DNA from: DATBGZ01 sp036557785
GTDB lineage: Bacteria; Actinomycetota; Actinomycetes; Mycobacteriales; Micromonosporaceae
Length of the DNA: 64,000 nucleotides
NCBI GenBank assembly: GCA_036557785.1
Contig: DATBGZ010000037.1
Location: forward strand, 62,001 to 126,000
Direction of reading: 5' to 3'
The notes below the pieces were generated by a model. That model was not told the DNA's origin, made no database searches, and saw only the letters and a list, made by a program, of their open reading frames with translations. A program made the translations under genes and the position numbers. How positions within the stretch are numbered: the first letter of the stretch is position 1; the number at the start of each line of letters is the position of its first letter. Positions 39,316 through 48,678 of the stretch are shown here, piece by piece.

Positions 39316-40508
39316 GCCGCACCTCCCGAGACCCGGCCTCCCGAGACCCGGCCGAGCAGCTCGCGGTCCAGATCCAGGAACGCCAACGGCTGCAGCGATC
39401 CCGCCGTCGCCTCCACGAGCATGCGGCGCAGCGAGGGCCGGGTGACGGCTCGGCCGCCGAGCCCGGCCACGACAGTCGAGATGGGACAATCCCGGTCGGA
39501 GAGGGCCGCACGCAGGTCCTGGGTGACGATGCCACCACCGCCCGGCGAGAAGGCCCGCTCCAGCGCGACCACGCGCTGACCGTCCCGCAGCGCGTCCCGT
39601 ACCGCCGCAGCGGGGAACGGCCGGAACGTCGTGATGCCCAGCGCCCCCACCCGCACACCGTTGTCGCGGAGGTCGTCGATCACCTCGGCCACGGTGCCCA
39701 GCACGGACCCGAGCGCCACGACCACGAGCTCAGCATCGGCGCTCCGGTAGGGGCTGATCAGGCCGGCGCAGGCTCGGCCGAACACGGCGGCGAACTCCTC
39801 GGCGAGCCGCGGGATCGCTTCCAGTGCACGCAGGTGGTTCTCGTGGGCGAGGTACCGGACCTCGGTGAACGCCTCGGGCCCCACCATGGCACCGATCGTC
39901 ACCGGAGCCGCCGGATCGAGAACCTGGCGCGGCCGGAACGGGGGCAGGTACGCGTCGACGAGCCCCTGCTCGGCGACATCCACCTCCTCGAACGCGTGCG
40001 TCAGCACGAATCCGTCCATGCAGACCATCACCGGGATCGACAACTGTTCGGCCAACCGGAAGCCGAGGATGTGCAGGTCCGCCGCCTCCTGGTTGTCGCG
40101 GGCATAGAGTTGGATCCAGCCACAATCCCGCAGCGACATCGCGTCACTGTGATCGTTCCAGATATTGATGGGTGCCCCGATGGCACGGTTGGCCACGGTC
40201 ATCGTGATGGGCAGGCCGAGCCCGGACGCGTTCCACAGCGCCTCCGCCATGAACAGCAGGCCCTGGCTCGCGGTCGCCGTGTAGGCGCGGGCGCCCGCGG
40301 CGCTGGCTCCGATCGCCACCGACATCGCCGCGAACTCGGATTCGACGTTGACGAACTCGCACGGTGTGAGCGCGCCGGAGGCGACCAGTTCGCTGAGCCC
40401 CTCCACGATGTGGGTCTGCGGCGAAATCGGATAGGCGCAGACGACCTCGGGGCGGCATCGGGCCACGGTCCTCGCGACCGCCTGCGATCCCTCAAGCTGC
40501 TGGCGCAT
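39312..40508 (-). CDS. porA: 2-oxoacid:acceptor oxidoreductase alpha subunit
   Basis: 398 aa, ATG 40508, overlapping the gamma stop by 17 nt. PorA domains I and II: YPISPQTHIVEGLSELV, VNVESEFAAMSVAIGASAAG, RAYTATASQGLLFMAEALW and NDHSDAMSLRDCGWIQLYA, with a C-terminal VALGSVLGTVAEVIDDLR domain III for CoA binding. It completes the TPP active site with beta. A short repeated GRVSGG at the C-terminus reflects a local tandem duplication near 39318-39347. Confidence 0.9.
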   Translation of the reverse strand: MRQQLEGSQAVARTVARCRPEVVCAYPISPQTHIVEGLSELVASGALTPCEFVNVESEFAAMSVAIGASAAGARAYTATASQGLLFMAEALWNASGLGLPITMTVANRAIGAPINIWNDHSDAMSLRDCGWIQLYARDNQEAADLHILGFRLAEQLSIPVMVCMDGFVLTHAFEEVDVAEQGLVDAYLPPFRPRQVLDPAAPVTIGAMVGPEAFTEVRYLAHENHLRALEAIPRLAEEFAAVFGRACAGLISPYRSADAELVVVALGSVLGTVAEVIDDLRDNGVRVGALGITTFRPFPAAAVRDALRDGQRVVALERAFSPGGGGIVTQDLRAALSDRDCPISTVVAGLGGRAVTRPSLRRMLVEATAGSLQPLAFLDLDRELLGRVSGGRVSGGAA

Positions 40509-41094
40509 GCGACCTCAGCCCCATCACGTGGTCGTAGGCGGCCCGGGCGGCGGCCACGTTGCCCTCGCCGACCGGGCCGCGGAACCGCTCGACGATCGCG
40601 GCGGCCACCGAGTCGATGGAGAGCAACCCGGTCAGCGCCGCGAACGCGCCGAGGAGAACGGCATTGGGCACCGGCCGTCCGACGTGAGTCCGGGCGAGCA
40701 ATGTCGCCGGAACCGCCGCCGCGTGCCCGCTCGGCAGCCTGGCCACGACCTCGGCGAGTCCGAGCTCGGCCAGATCAACCGACGTATTCACCAGGAGAAA
40801 TCCTGCCGGCTTGAGTCCACTGAGGACTTCAGAACCTCCTGAGCCGGGCTGGGTTGGGCGCAGCAGCGTGGCGTCCTGCACGATCACGGCATCCGGCTCC
40901 AGGACCGGCTCGCGCAGGCGGATCGGCCGGTCGTCGAGCCGGCAGAACGCCACGACCGGCGCGCCCGTGCGTTCGGATCCGAAGCTGGGAAACGCCTGGG
41001 CGTGTCGGCCCTCCGCGAACGCCGCGATCGAGAGCAGCTCGGCGGCGGTCACCACGCCCTGGCCGCCACGGCCGTGGATCCGGATTTGGAACAC
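40492..41094 (-). CDS. porG: 2-oxoacid:acceptor oxidoreductase gamma subunit
   Basis: 200 aa. PorG signature IRIHGRGGQGVVTAAELLS, then AQAFPSFGSERTGAPVVAFCR and VIVQDATLL. It forms the gamma domain of PFOR-type enzymes. It is the first gene of the four-gene minus-strand operon, divergent from the P-type ATPase gene with about 120 bp between. Anaerobic-type oxidoreductases are uncommon in strictly aerobic actinomycetes; the gene order gamma-alpha-beta-delta(GltD) suggests a self-contained NAD(P)-linked enzyme. Confidence 0.9.
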   Translation of the reverse strand: MFQIRIHGRGGQGVVTAAELLSIAAFAEGRHAQAFPSFGSERTGAPVVAFCRLDDRPIRLREPVLEPDAVIVQDATLLRPTQPGSGGSEVLSGLKPAGFLLVNTSVDLAELGLAEVVARLPSGHAAAVPATLLARTHVGRPVPNAVLLGAFAALTGLLSIDSVAAAIVERFRGPVGEGNVAAARAAYDHVMGLRSHAPAA

Positions 41095-41214
41095 ACTGCA
41101 GGTGTACCGGGGCGACCGGTAACCCGGTCAGGGGCACGGGACCTTCGAGCCTTGGGCCCTCCGGCCTGTGGGTTCGGGCATTGCCAGCAGGCCCGCAGGC
41201 TTCATGCTGGAGTC

Positions 41215-43845
41215 GTGCGGTTAGACAGCGGGCGCCAACCGGCGCGGACGACCGGCGCGGGTCCGTCGGCCCTCGCCGTCAGCGGCACCGCGGTCCTCGC
41301 GGTCGAGGACGTGCTGGCGCGTCTGCATACCTCTGCGGATGGCCTGAGCACGGCGGACGCGCAGCGGCGCCTCGCGGAGTCGGGGCCGAACACGGTCCGC
41401 TCGCACCGCGCCCGGGCCTGGCCGGTGCTCTGGCATCAGGTCCGTTCACCGCTGCTCGCGCTGTTGCTCGGGGCGGCCCTGGCATCGGCGTTCGTCGGTG
41501 AACGCACGAACGCGTTCATCATCGCGGCGATCGTGGCCCTGTCCGTGGGGCTCGGATTCGTCAACGAGTTCCGGGCCGAGAAGGCGGCGCAGGAGTTGCA
41601 TTCGCGGGTGCGGCACCGGGCCCGGGCGGTGCGAGATGGCGAGCTGGCCGAGGTCGACGTGGCGCAGCTCGCGCCCGGCGACATTGTCGAGCTGCAGATG
41701 GGCGATGTGGTGCCGGCCGACCTGCGCCTGCTGCGCACCACCGACCTGTCGTGTGACGAGTCGGTCCTGACCGGGGAGTCGCAGCCGGTCGACAAGGATC
41801 CGTCGCCGGTGGCGGCCGGGACGGCGCTGGCCGACCTGACCGACTGCGCGCTCATGGGAACCGTCGTGCACGGGGGCGACGGGCGCGGGGTCGTTGTCGC
41901 GACGGGTGCCACGACGGCGCTCGGCCGGGTCGCGGCCGGTCTCGGTGGAACCCAGACGGAGACGGCGTTCCAGGTTGGGCTGCGTCGCTTCTCGATGCTG
42001 CTCGTCTCTGTCGCCGGCACGCTGACCGCGGCGATCTTCGTGATCAACGTGGTGCTGCACAAGCCGATCCTCGATGCCCTGCTGTTCAGCCTGGCCATCG
42101 CCGTCGGGATCACCCCCCAACTGCTGCCAGCCGTGGTCTCGACGAGCCTCGCGGCGGGATCCCATCAGTTGGCCCAACGACGGGTCCTGGTCAAGCGCCT
42201 GGTCTGCATCGAGGATCTCGGCGATGTCGATATGCTGTTCACGGACAAGACCGGGACCCTGACCGAGGGTCGGATCAGCTTCCTGCGAGCGGTCCCGTTC
42301 GGCTCATGTGGCGAGCAGGACGTGCTGCGGTGGGGGCTGCTGTGCAGTACCGGCGGAGCCTCGGCCATCCGGGGCAACCCGCTCGACGACGCGCTGTGGC
42401 AGTCGCCGGCGACCGCTGCCGCCCGGGCCGAACTGGACGGCGATGCGACCGTCGCGACCCTGCCCTTCGACCACGACCGTCGTCTGGTCTCCGTGCTCGT
42501 GCGACCCGCCCAGGGCGAGGAGATCCTGATCACCAAGGGCGCGCCGGAGACGGTGCTGGCCCGATGCGGCGGGGGATCCACGGATGTCCAGGCGGCTCTG
42601 GACGCCGAGTTCGCGGCCGGCCACCGGGTCGTCGCCGTGGCGGTCCGCGCCGCACCCGGCCTCGACAAGCTCAGCGCCGAGGACGAGCGGGATCTGCGCA
42701 TCGCCGGGTTGCTCATCTTCCTCGATCCGCCCAAGGCGAGCGCGGGTGCGGCCCTGCGCCGCCTCGCCGACCTCGGCATCACCGTCAAGATCGTCACGGG
42801 TGACAACCCGGTCGTCGCCACGAAGCTCTGCCAGGATCTCGGCCTGCCCGCCGCCGCGGCGCTGACCGGCCCTGATCTCGATGCCATGGACGATGCCGCG
42901 CTCGCGTCCGCGATCGCCGGCACGACCGTCTTCGCCCGAGTCAGCCCGGAGCAGAAGGCCCGCATCGTCACCGTGCAACGGCAGTCGGGTCGCGACGTCG
43001 CGTTCCTGGGCGACGGGGTCAACGACGCGCTGGGGCTGCACGCCGCCGACGTCGGCATCTCGGTCGACTCCGCCGTCGATGTGGCCAAGGACGCGGCCGA
43101 CGTGATCCTGTTGGAGAAGGACCTCGATGTGCTCGCCGACGGCGTCGTGGGCGGCCGGCGCGTCTTCGCCAACACCATCAAGTACGTCTTGATGGGCACC
43201 TCCAGCAACTTCGGCAACATGTTCTCGGCGGCCGGCGCATCGCTGTTCCTGCCGTTCCTGCCGCTGCTGCCGTCCCAGATCCTGCTCAACAACCTGCTCT
43301 ACGACTCGAGCCAGCTCGCCATCCCGACCGACACCGTCGACGAGGAGCAGCTACGCCGCCCGGCGCATTGGGACATCGGGTTCATCCGACGGTTCATGCT
43401 CGCCTTCGGACCCGTCAGCTCGCTGTTCGACTTCGCCACCTTCGGCATCCTCCTGGGGGTCTTCCACGCTGGCGCGCCGCTGTTCCGGTCCGGCTGGTTC
43501 GTCGAGTCACTCGCGACCCAGACGCTGGTCATCTTCGCGATCCGCACCCGCCGGACTCCGTTCTGGCGCAGCCGACCGAGCCTGACGTTGGCCGCGGCCG
43601 CGCTCAGCGTCGTCGTGGTCGGTGCCGTGCTTCCGGCCACACCGCTGGGCCCCGACCTCGGCTTCGCCCCGGTCCCGATCCGGTTCTACGCGGCGCTGGT
43701 GGTGATGGTCGTGGCCTACCTGCTGCTCATCGAGGTAGGCAAGCAGATCTTCTATCGAAGCTGGCCGGTGCCGCCGACCGTACCCATGCTCGCCACCGGC
43801 CTGCGCCACCTGCGCCGGCGCACCTACCGGTTCAGCCGATCGTGA
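41215..43845 (+). CDS. mgtA: Mg2+-type P-type ATPase (P-IIIB, MgtA/MgtB-like)
   Basis: 876 aa from GTG 41215; this start is uncertain because SD spacing is poor and the frame is open upstream. Landmarks: actuator loop LTGES, phosphorylation motif DKTGTLT, nucleotide-binding KGAPE, hinge FLGDGVNDA and about ten transmembrane segments, including the TM4 motif AIAVGITPQLLPAVVSTSLA typical of Mg ATPases. It imports Mg2+ into the cytoplasm. No M-box riboswitch-sized leader is present in the short upstream gap. It converges with the GNAT/ACD gene after 16 nt. Confidence 0.9.
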   Translation: MRLDSGRQPARTTGAGPSALAVSGTAVLAVEDVLARLHTSADGLSTADAQRRLAESGPNTVRSHRARAWPVLWHQVRSPLLALLLGAALASAFVGERTNAFIIAAIVALSVGLGFVNEFRAEKAAQELHSRVRHRARAVRDGELAEVDVAQLAPGDIVELQMGDVVPADLRLLRTTDLSCDESVLTGESQPVDKDPSPVAAGTALADLTDCALMGTVVHGGDGRGVVVATGATTALGRVAAGLGGTQTETAFQVGLRRFSMLLVSVAGTLTAAIFVINVVLHKPILDALLFSLAIAVGITPQLLPAVVSTSLAAGSHQLAQRRVLVKRLVCIEDLGDVDMLFTDKTGTLTEGRISFLRAVPFGSCGEQDVLRWGLLCSTGGASAIRGNPLDDALWQSPATAAARAELDGDATVATLPFDHDRRLVSVLVRPAQGEEILITKGAPETVLARCGGGSTDVQAALDAEFAAGHRVVAVAVRAAPGLDKLSAEDERDLRIAGLLIFLDPPKASAGAALRRLADLGITVKIVTGDNPVVATKLCQDLGLPAAAALTGPDLDAMDDAALASAIAGTTVFARVSPEQKARIVTVQRQSGRDVAFLGDGVNDALGLHAADVGISVDSAVDVAKDAADVILLEKDLDVLADGVVGGRRVFANTIKYVLMGTSSNFGNMFSAAGASLFLPFLPLLPSQILLNNLLYDSSQLAIPTDTVDEEQLRRPAHWDIGFIRRFMLAFGPVSSLFDFATFGILLGVFHAGAPLFRSGWFVESLATQTLVIFAIRTRRTPFWRSRPSLTLAAAALSVVVVGAVLPATPLGPDLGFAPVPIRFYAALVVMVVAYLLLIEVGKQIFYRSWPVPPTVPMLATGLRHLRRRTYRFSRS

Positions 43846-43861
43846 CCGTGCGCTGCGGCCG

Positions 43862-46546
43862 TCAGCGGGATGCCCGCAGCTGGCGCAGGACCGCGTCGGG
43901 CTCGCCGGAGACCGGCAGCAACCGCAGCTTGGTGTCGACGGCCACGACGCCCTCCGGACCGGCGAGCACCGGGTTGAGGTCGAGCTCCGCGACCTCGGGC
44001 AGCTCCTCGGCGAGGCGGCCGAGCCGCAGCACGAGATCCTCGACGGCGGCGATGGGGACGCCCGCGCTTCCCCGGTAGCCGGTGAGCAACGGCGCGGCCC
44101 GCAACGAGCGCCACATCCGGGTGGCATCGGTGTCGGTCACCGGGACGAGCGCGAACGCCCGGTCGCCGAAGAGGTCCGTGTGCACGCCCCCGAGACCGAG
44201 CATCACGAGTGAGCCGAAGAGGTGGTCGTGCACGATGCCGCCGACGAGCTCGACCTCGCCGCTCGCCATGGGTTGCACCAGCACCGCCGGTTGCGTGTTG
44301 TGCGTCGCTGCCGCGATCTCGTCGTACGCGTGCCGGACCGCGGTCGCGTCGGCCAGCCGCAGCCGTACCGCGCCGATGTCGCTCTTGTGCACCAGGTCGG
44401 GGTCGGCGGCCTTGAGCGCCACCGGGAAACCGAGCTCCGCGGCGGCGTCGGCCGCCTCGTGCGCGCTGGTGACCGTACGCGTGGAGACGACCGGGATGCC
44501 GTAGCGCCGCAGGATCTCGGCGGTGGTCGCGTGGTCCTGCCACCCCTCGCCGCGGGCCAGTGCCGCCTCGACCACGCCCCGGGCACCGAGAGTGTCCACA
44601 TCGGAGAAGATCGGCTCGGCACCGGCGGGCTGAGCGCGCCAGACGGCGTACCGGGCGGCCCGTGCCACGGCCGCGACGGCCCGCTCCGGCAGGTCGAAGA
44701 CGGGCGCCCGGCGCTCCCCGATGCTCGCGGGTGCACCGGTCCCGAGCACGACCGCGGCAAGCGGGACATCGCGGTGGCGGTCCGCGACCGAGCCGACCGC
44801 CGCCAAGGTCGCGGGGACGTCGTTGGTTCGGGTCGCCGCGACGACAGCGAGCACGGCGTCGACCTCCCCGCTGCCGAGCAGCAGGTCCAGCGCGGCGGCG
44901 AAGGCCGACGGGCTCGCGGCGGCACCGAGGTCAAGCGGGTTGCCTGCCCCCGGGACCACAGTGGAGAGTGCCGACGCGAGTTCGGAGCTCGCGGGCGGCA
45001 CGCGGAGTCCGGCCGCCTCAGCCGCATCGGCGGCGAGCACGTTGACACCGCCGGCATTGCCGACGATGCCAAGCCGGTCACCGGCAGGCAGGGGCTGGTC
45101 GGTCACGATCCGTGCGGTGTCGAGCAACTCGCCGAGATGGTCGACGCGGATGATGCCGGCCTGGGCGCACAGCGAGTCCACTGCGACCGCTGGCGAGGCC
45201 GCCGCAGCCGTGTGCGAGGCGCCGGCCCGGGCGCCGGCGGCCGACCGTCCACTCACGACAGCGAGCACCGGCTTGCGACGCGCGAGCGTCCGGGCGATGC
45301 GCGCGAACCTGCGTGGGTTGCCGAACGACTCGAGGTACAGCGCCACGGTCGTGGTGGTGGGATCGTCGTACCAGTAGGAGAGCAGGTCATTGCCGCTCAC
45401 GTCGGCCTTGTTCCCCAACGAGACGAAGTCGGAGATGCCGACGCCCGTGCGGGCGGCGTGGTCGAGCACGGCGATCCCGATGGCCCCGGACTGGGAGGCG
45501 AGCGCCAGCCCGCCGGGTGGCGGTAGCACGGGGGAGAAGGTGGCGGCCAGCCGTACGCTCGGCTCGGTGTTGAGGACGCCGAGGCAGTTGGGGCCGACGA
45601 CCCGCATGCTGTGCCGCCGCGCGATCGCCACCACCTCCGACTGCGAAGCGCCGCCGCCGACCTCGCCGAACCCGGAGCTGAGGATGACCGCAGCCCGCAC
45701 CCCAGCCTCGCCGGCGTCGGCGATCACCTGCGCCACCGCGGGCGCCGGCACCGAGACGACGACCAGGTCGACCGCCTCCGGGATCTGGGCTACCGACGGA
45801 TAGCAGGCCACGCCGGCAATCTCGGTGGCGTTGCGGTTGACCGCGTACACGTGGCCCGCGAAGCCGTACTCCACGAGGGCCTGCAGCGTCGCGTGGCCGA
45901 TGCCTCCCGGCGTACGGCCAGCGCCCACCACGGCGACGGCGCGCGGCCGCAGCAACGGTCGCAGCGAGGCAGCCGCAGCCGCCCGGTCGCGCGCGTCGGC
46001 CAGGGCCAGGGTCGCGGCGTCCGGAACCGTGTGCAGCCGGACATCGATCACGCCCTCATCGAGCACCGCCGACCCCTTGAGGTCGAGGTCGCGGACGACG
46101 CGCAGCATCCCGGCGTTGCTCGCCAGCACGTCGCCGGCGAACTCCGTGACGCCGGCGCGCCGCGCCAGACCCGCGAGGTGCTCCAGCAGGAGCGTCCCGA
46201 TGCCGCGACCCCGAAGCTCGTCGTGGACATAGACGGCGAACTCGGCGCTGGGCGAGTCGGCCGGGCGTCGCTCGTAGGACGCCACGCCCACGATGCGCCC
46301 CTCAGCCTCGGCGAGGATCGCCTCGTGGTCTCCGGCCGGCGCGCGAACGAGGCGCGCGACCTCGGTCTCGATCCCGTGCTCGCCGGGGCTGCCGAAGAAG
46401 CGCAGCCGCAGGCCGTCGGAGGATCCCTGCCGATACAGCGCCGAGAGGCCCTCGGCATCGCCGGGCGCCACCGGTCGCAGCCGTACGATCGCGCCATCCG
46501 TGGTCAGCGCGTCCGCGCTCCACTCGCGCACCTCGCTCACCCTCAC
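43862..46546 (-). CDS. GNAT acetyltransferase fused to ADP-forming acyl-CoA synthetase (PatA-like)
   Basis: 894 aa from GTG 46546 (SD GGAGG 5 nt upstream; the frame extends to 46684). Residues 1-170 are a GNAT domain with the acetyl-CoA loop RGRGIG (112-117). Residues 190-610 are the CoA-binding and succinyl-CoA-ligase-like domains (GPNCLGVLN; SHTAA with H445), and the rest is an ATP-grasp domain (HKSDIGAVRL). This N-terminal-GNAT order is the one reported for Streptomyces PatA, the reverse of enterobacterial Pat. Such proteins acetylate and switch off acyl-CoA synthetases. H445 sits at the position of the ACD phospho-histidine, so synthetase activity cannot be excluded. Confidence 0.88.
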   Translation of the reverse strand: MRVSEVREWSADALTTDGAIVRLRPVAPGDAEGLSALYRQGSSDGLRLRFFGSPGEHGIETEVARLVRAPAGDHEAILAEAEGRIVGVASYERRPADSPSAEFAVYVHDELRGRGIGTLLLEHLAGLARRAGVTEFAGDVLASNAGMLRVVRDLDLKGSAVLDEGVIDVRLHTVPDAATLALADARDRAAAAASLRPLLRPRAVAVVGAGRTPGGIGHATLQALVEYGFAGHVYAVNRNATEIAGVACYPSVAQIPEAVDLVVVSVPAPAVAQVIADAGEAGVRAAVILSSGFGEVGGGASQSEVVAIARRHSMRVVGPNCLGVLNTEPSVRLAATFSPVLPPPGGLALASQSGAIGIAVLDHAARTGVGISDFVSLGNKADVSGNDLLSYWYDDPTTTTVALYLESFGNPRRFARIARTLARRKPVLAVVSGRSAAGARAGASHTAAAASPAVAVDSLCAQAGIIRVDHLGELLDTARIVTDQPLPAGDRLGIVGNAGGVNVLAADAAEAAGLRVPPASSELASALSTVVPGAGNPLDLGAAASPSAFAAALDLLLGSGEVDAVLAVVAATRTNDVPATLAAVGSVADRHRDVPLAAVVLGTGAPASIGERRAPVFDLPERAVAAVARAARYAVWRAQPAGAEPIFSDVDTLGARGVVEAALARGEGWQDHATTAEILRRYGIPVVSTRTVTSAHEAADAAAELGFPVALKAADPDLVHKSDIGAVRLRLADATAVRHAYDEIAAATHNTQPAVLVQPMASGEVELVGGIVHDHLFGSLVMLGLGGVHTDLFGDRAFALVPVTDTDATRMWRSLRAAPLLTGYRGSAGVPIAAVEDLVLRLGRLAEELPEVAELDLNPVLAGPEGVVAVDTKLRLLPVSGEPDAVLRQLRASR

Positions 46547-46686
46547 ACCATCCTCCCCGGGCAGACCGATCGCAGGGTTCGAAGGTCCTGCCGCACCCGG
46601 CCGGCCGTACGGTCCGTCACCTGGCGTGCCTGCGCCGCGCGATCGCCGGGAGGTCGTGCGGGACAACGCGGGCGGGCACTGCACGT

Positions 46687-46698
46687 TAGGTTACGGCC
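46687..46698 (+). promoter_or_regulatory. -10 element of a leaderless promoter (lipoprotein gene)
   Basis: TAGGTT (46687-46692) is 6 nt upstream of ATG 46699. Confidence 0.55.
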
Positions 46699-47415
46699 AT
46701 GCGGAAGCTGTGGTTGCTGGCCGCACTCGTGATCAGCCTCGCCGGGTGTGGTCGCGCACCGGCCCCCGCTCCCGCAGCGGGCGCTCCGTGCGACGACCGC
46801 TCGCTGCAGCCGATCGCCTTCACCAACCCCTCGGGCGACACTCTCACCGGTTACCTCGCCGGGACCGGCAGCACCGGCGTCCTGCTCGCCAACGGCGTTG
46901 ACGCGTGCTCGTGGCGCGCGTACGTCCACCAACTCACCGATCGTGGGTACCGGGTGCTCGCGTTCGACTACGCCGAGCAGACCGGCGGCAGGGGTCTGGT
47001 CGGCGAGGACGTGCAGGCGGCCGCGGCGTACTTCCGTACCGTCGGCGCGCAGGGCCTCGTGCTGATCGGCGCGTCGCGTGGGGGAGCAGCGGTGCTCGCG
47101 GTCGCCTCGTCGATCGTGCCCCCGGTGACGGCCGTGGTCAGCCTCTCCGGTCCCGCCGTCTACCCGGGCGCCGACGCCATCGCCGGCGTGAGCACGCTGA
47201 GTGTTCCCGTGCTCTTCGTCGTCGGATCGCAGGACACCGAGTTCACCGGCTCAGCCCAGATGCTCTACGACGCGACTCCCGGTACCCAGAAGAAGCTCGT
47301 GGTCATCGAGGGAAGTGCCGCGCACGGCCAGGACCTCCCGCTGGGCGGCAACAGCAACAGTGAGGCGAACACCGCTATATTCACCTTCCTCGACACCTAC
47401 GCGAAGGCGGCGTAA
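46699..47415 (+). CDS. lipoprotein with alpha/beta-hydrolase fold
   Basis: 238 aa. Signal peptide with lipobox (MRKLWLLAALVISLAGC, lipidated Cys at 17) followed by a Pro/Ala linker. The hydrolase core has nucleophile elbow GASRGG, an acid in VVGSQDTEF and a His in SAAHGQDLP. It is a surface-anchored serine hydrolase of unknown substrate. It is probably leaderless, divergent from the GNAT/ACD gene, and ends 3 nt from the convergent GNAT gene. Confidence 0.88.
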   Translation: MRKLWLLAALVISLAGCGRAPAPAPAAGAPCDDRSLQPIAFTNPSGDTLTGYLAGTGSTGVLLANGVDACSWRAYVHQLTDRGYRVLAFDYAEQTGGRGLVGEDVQAAAAYFRTVGAQGLVLIGASRGGAAVLAVASSIVPPVTAVVSLSGPAVYPGADAIAGVSTLSVPVLFVVGSQDTEFTGSAQMLYDATPGTQKKLVVIEGSAAHGQDLPLGGNSNSEANTAIFTFLDTYAKAA

Positions 47416-47417
47416 CG

Positions 47418-47957
47418 TCACGCACCCTGGTGGCGCAGGTTGACCCAGTACCGCCGGGTTGGCCCGAACTCGGTCTCCCGGATGTCCTCCAGCACGCCCC
47501 CGTTGTGCTCGATGGTGCGCGCCGAGGCCACGTTCGCGTCGCGGCACGTGATGAGCACGCGGGGCAGCCCCATGGCTCGCGCGTGGCCGAGAACCTGGCC
47601 CAGCGCCCAGGTCGCGACTCCGCGGCCCCGCGCGGAGGGGCGCACGCCATAGCCGATGTGGCCGCCCGCGCGCAGCAGGAAGTCGTTGAGGCGGTGGCGC
47701 AGCGTGATCGCGCCGAGGTAGGTGTCGCCATCGACGACCCACCAGTACGTGGCGTGCACCCGGTCCGGCGCGGTCGGCACCGACTCGTCCGACATCCGCA
47801 GCAGGTGCTCTACCCACGCCGCGAACCCATCGGTCGTGCGGAGCTCCGCCCAACCGTCGGAACCGCTGCCATGCATGGTGTCGCCGGGCTCCCACTCCGA
47901 TTGCGCGTCGAGCCAGGCCTGCCGCAGGCGCGTGGTCGGGGCGATCAACTCGAGCAT
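47418..47957 (-). CDS. GNAT N-acetyltransferase (RimJ/RimL-like)
   Basis: 179 aa from ATG 47957; the longer open frame is antisense to the TMEM175-like gene. GNAT motifs: YLGAITLRHRLND strand, GGHIGYGVRPSARGRGVATWAL (acetyl-CoA loop RGRGVA) and the ANVASARTIEHNGG asparagine-containing loop typical of RimJ/L-type enzymes. Substrate unknown. A TACGGT -10 lies 6 nt upstream. Confidence 0.9.
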   Translation of the reverse strand: MLELIAPTTRLRQAWLDAQSEWEPGDTMHGSGSDGWAELRTTDGFAAWVEHLLRMSDESVPTAPDRVHATYWWVVDGDTYLGAITLRHRLNDFLLRAGGHIGYGVRPSARGRGVATWALGQVLGHARAMGLPRVLITCRDANVASARTIEHNGGVLEDIRETEFGPTRRYWVNLRHQGA

Positions 47958-47969
47958 GTGCCGACCGTA
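47958..47969 (-). promoter_or_regulatory. -10 element of a leaderless promoter (GNAT gene)
   Basis: Minus-strand TACGGT (47969-47964) is 6 nt from ATG 47957. It is divergent from the next leaderless promoter about 40 bp away. Confidence 0.55.
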
Positions 47970-48007
47970 GTTCGACCCGAGTCGTCGGGCCAAACCGGTT
48001 CTGGCCC

Positions 48008-48020
48008 TAGACTGCGGCCC
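48008..48020 (+). promoter_or_regulatory. -10 element of a leaderless promoter (second TMEM175-like gene)
   Basis: TAGACT (48008-48013) is 7 nt upstream of GTG 48021. Confidence 0.5.
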
Positions 48021-48632
48021 GTGAGGACCGCGCGGCTGGAGGCGTTCAGCGACGGCGTGCTCGCCATCATCATCACCATCATGGTGCTCGAACTGAGCAC
48101 GCCTCCACCCGAGGACGGCTTCGGCATCGGCGCGTTTCTCCGGGTCACCGGTCCCGGGCTGCTCACCTACCTGCTGAGCTTTGTCTATGTGGGCATCTAC
48201 TGGAACAACCACCACCACATGTTCAGCCTCGTGCGGCACATCAGCGGCGCGGTCCTGTGGGCGAACCTGGGCCTGCTCTTCTTCCTCTCCCTGTTCCCGT
48301 TCACCACCAGATGGATGGACGACTCCCGGCTGCTGCCCGTACCCGTGGCCGTCTACGGCACGAACCTGCTGCTCGCGGCGATCGCGTACTACGTGCTGCA
48401 GACGGTCATCATCCGCCAGCAGGGCCCCGGCTCGCCCCTGGCTCACGCGGTCGGTGTCGACTTGAAGGGCAAGCTGTCACCGGTGCTCTACCTGGTCGGC
48501 ATCGTGTGCGCCTCGGTGGTGGACACCCACGGCCGGGTCGGCGTGGCGCTGGCGCTGGCCGCGTTCACCGCCGTCGCGCTCATGTGGGTCGTACCCGACC
48601 GGCGCATCGCTCGGGTGATCGACCGAGCATGA
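48021..48632 (+). CDS. TMEM175-like potassium channel (second copy)
   Basis: 203 aa from GTG 48021. Six predicted transmembrane helices; TM1 signature RLEAFSDGVLAIIITIMVLEL and TM3 YWNNHHHMFSLV. It differs clearly from the copy at 30427-31098, so it is not a recent duplicate. It probably conducts K+ across the cytoplasmic membrane. Confidence 0.9.
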   Translation: MRTARLEAFSDGVLAIIITIMVLELSTPPPEDGFGIGAFLRVTGPGLLTYLLSFVYVGIYWNNHHHMFSLVRHISGAVLWANLGLLFFLSLFPFTTRWMDDSRLLPVPVAVYGTNLLLAAIAYYVLQTVIIRQQGPGSPLAHAVGVDLKGKLSPVLYLVGIVCASVVDTHGRVGVALALAAFTAVALMWVVPDRRIARVIDRA

Positions 48633-48678
48633 GCGCGTCGTTATCGTGGTCATTCAGGCCACCCATAGGAGCACCAGA

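Noticed and set aside
41095..41214. M-box riboswitch before the Mg ATPase
   Set aside because: The gap is too short and shows no M-box-like multi-helix structure by eye.
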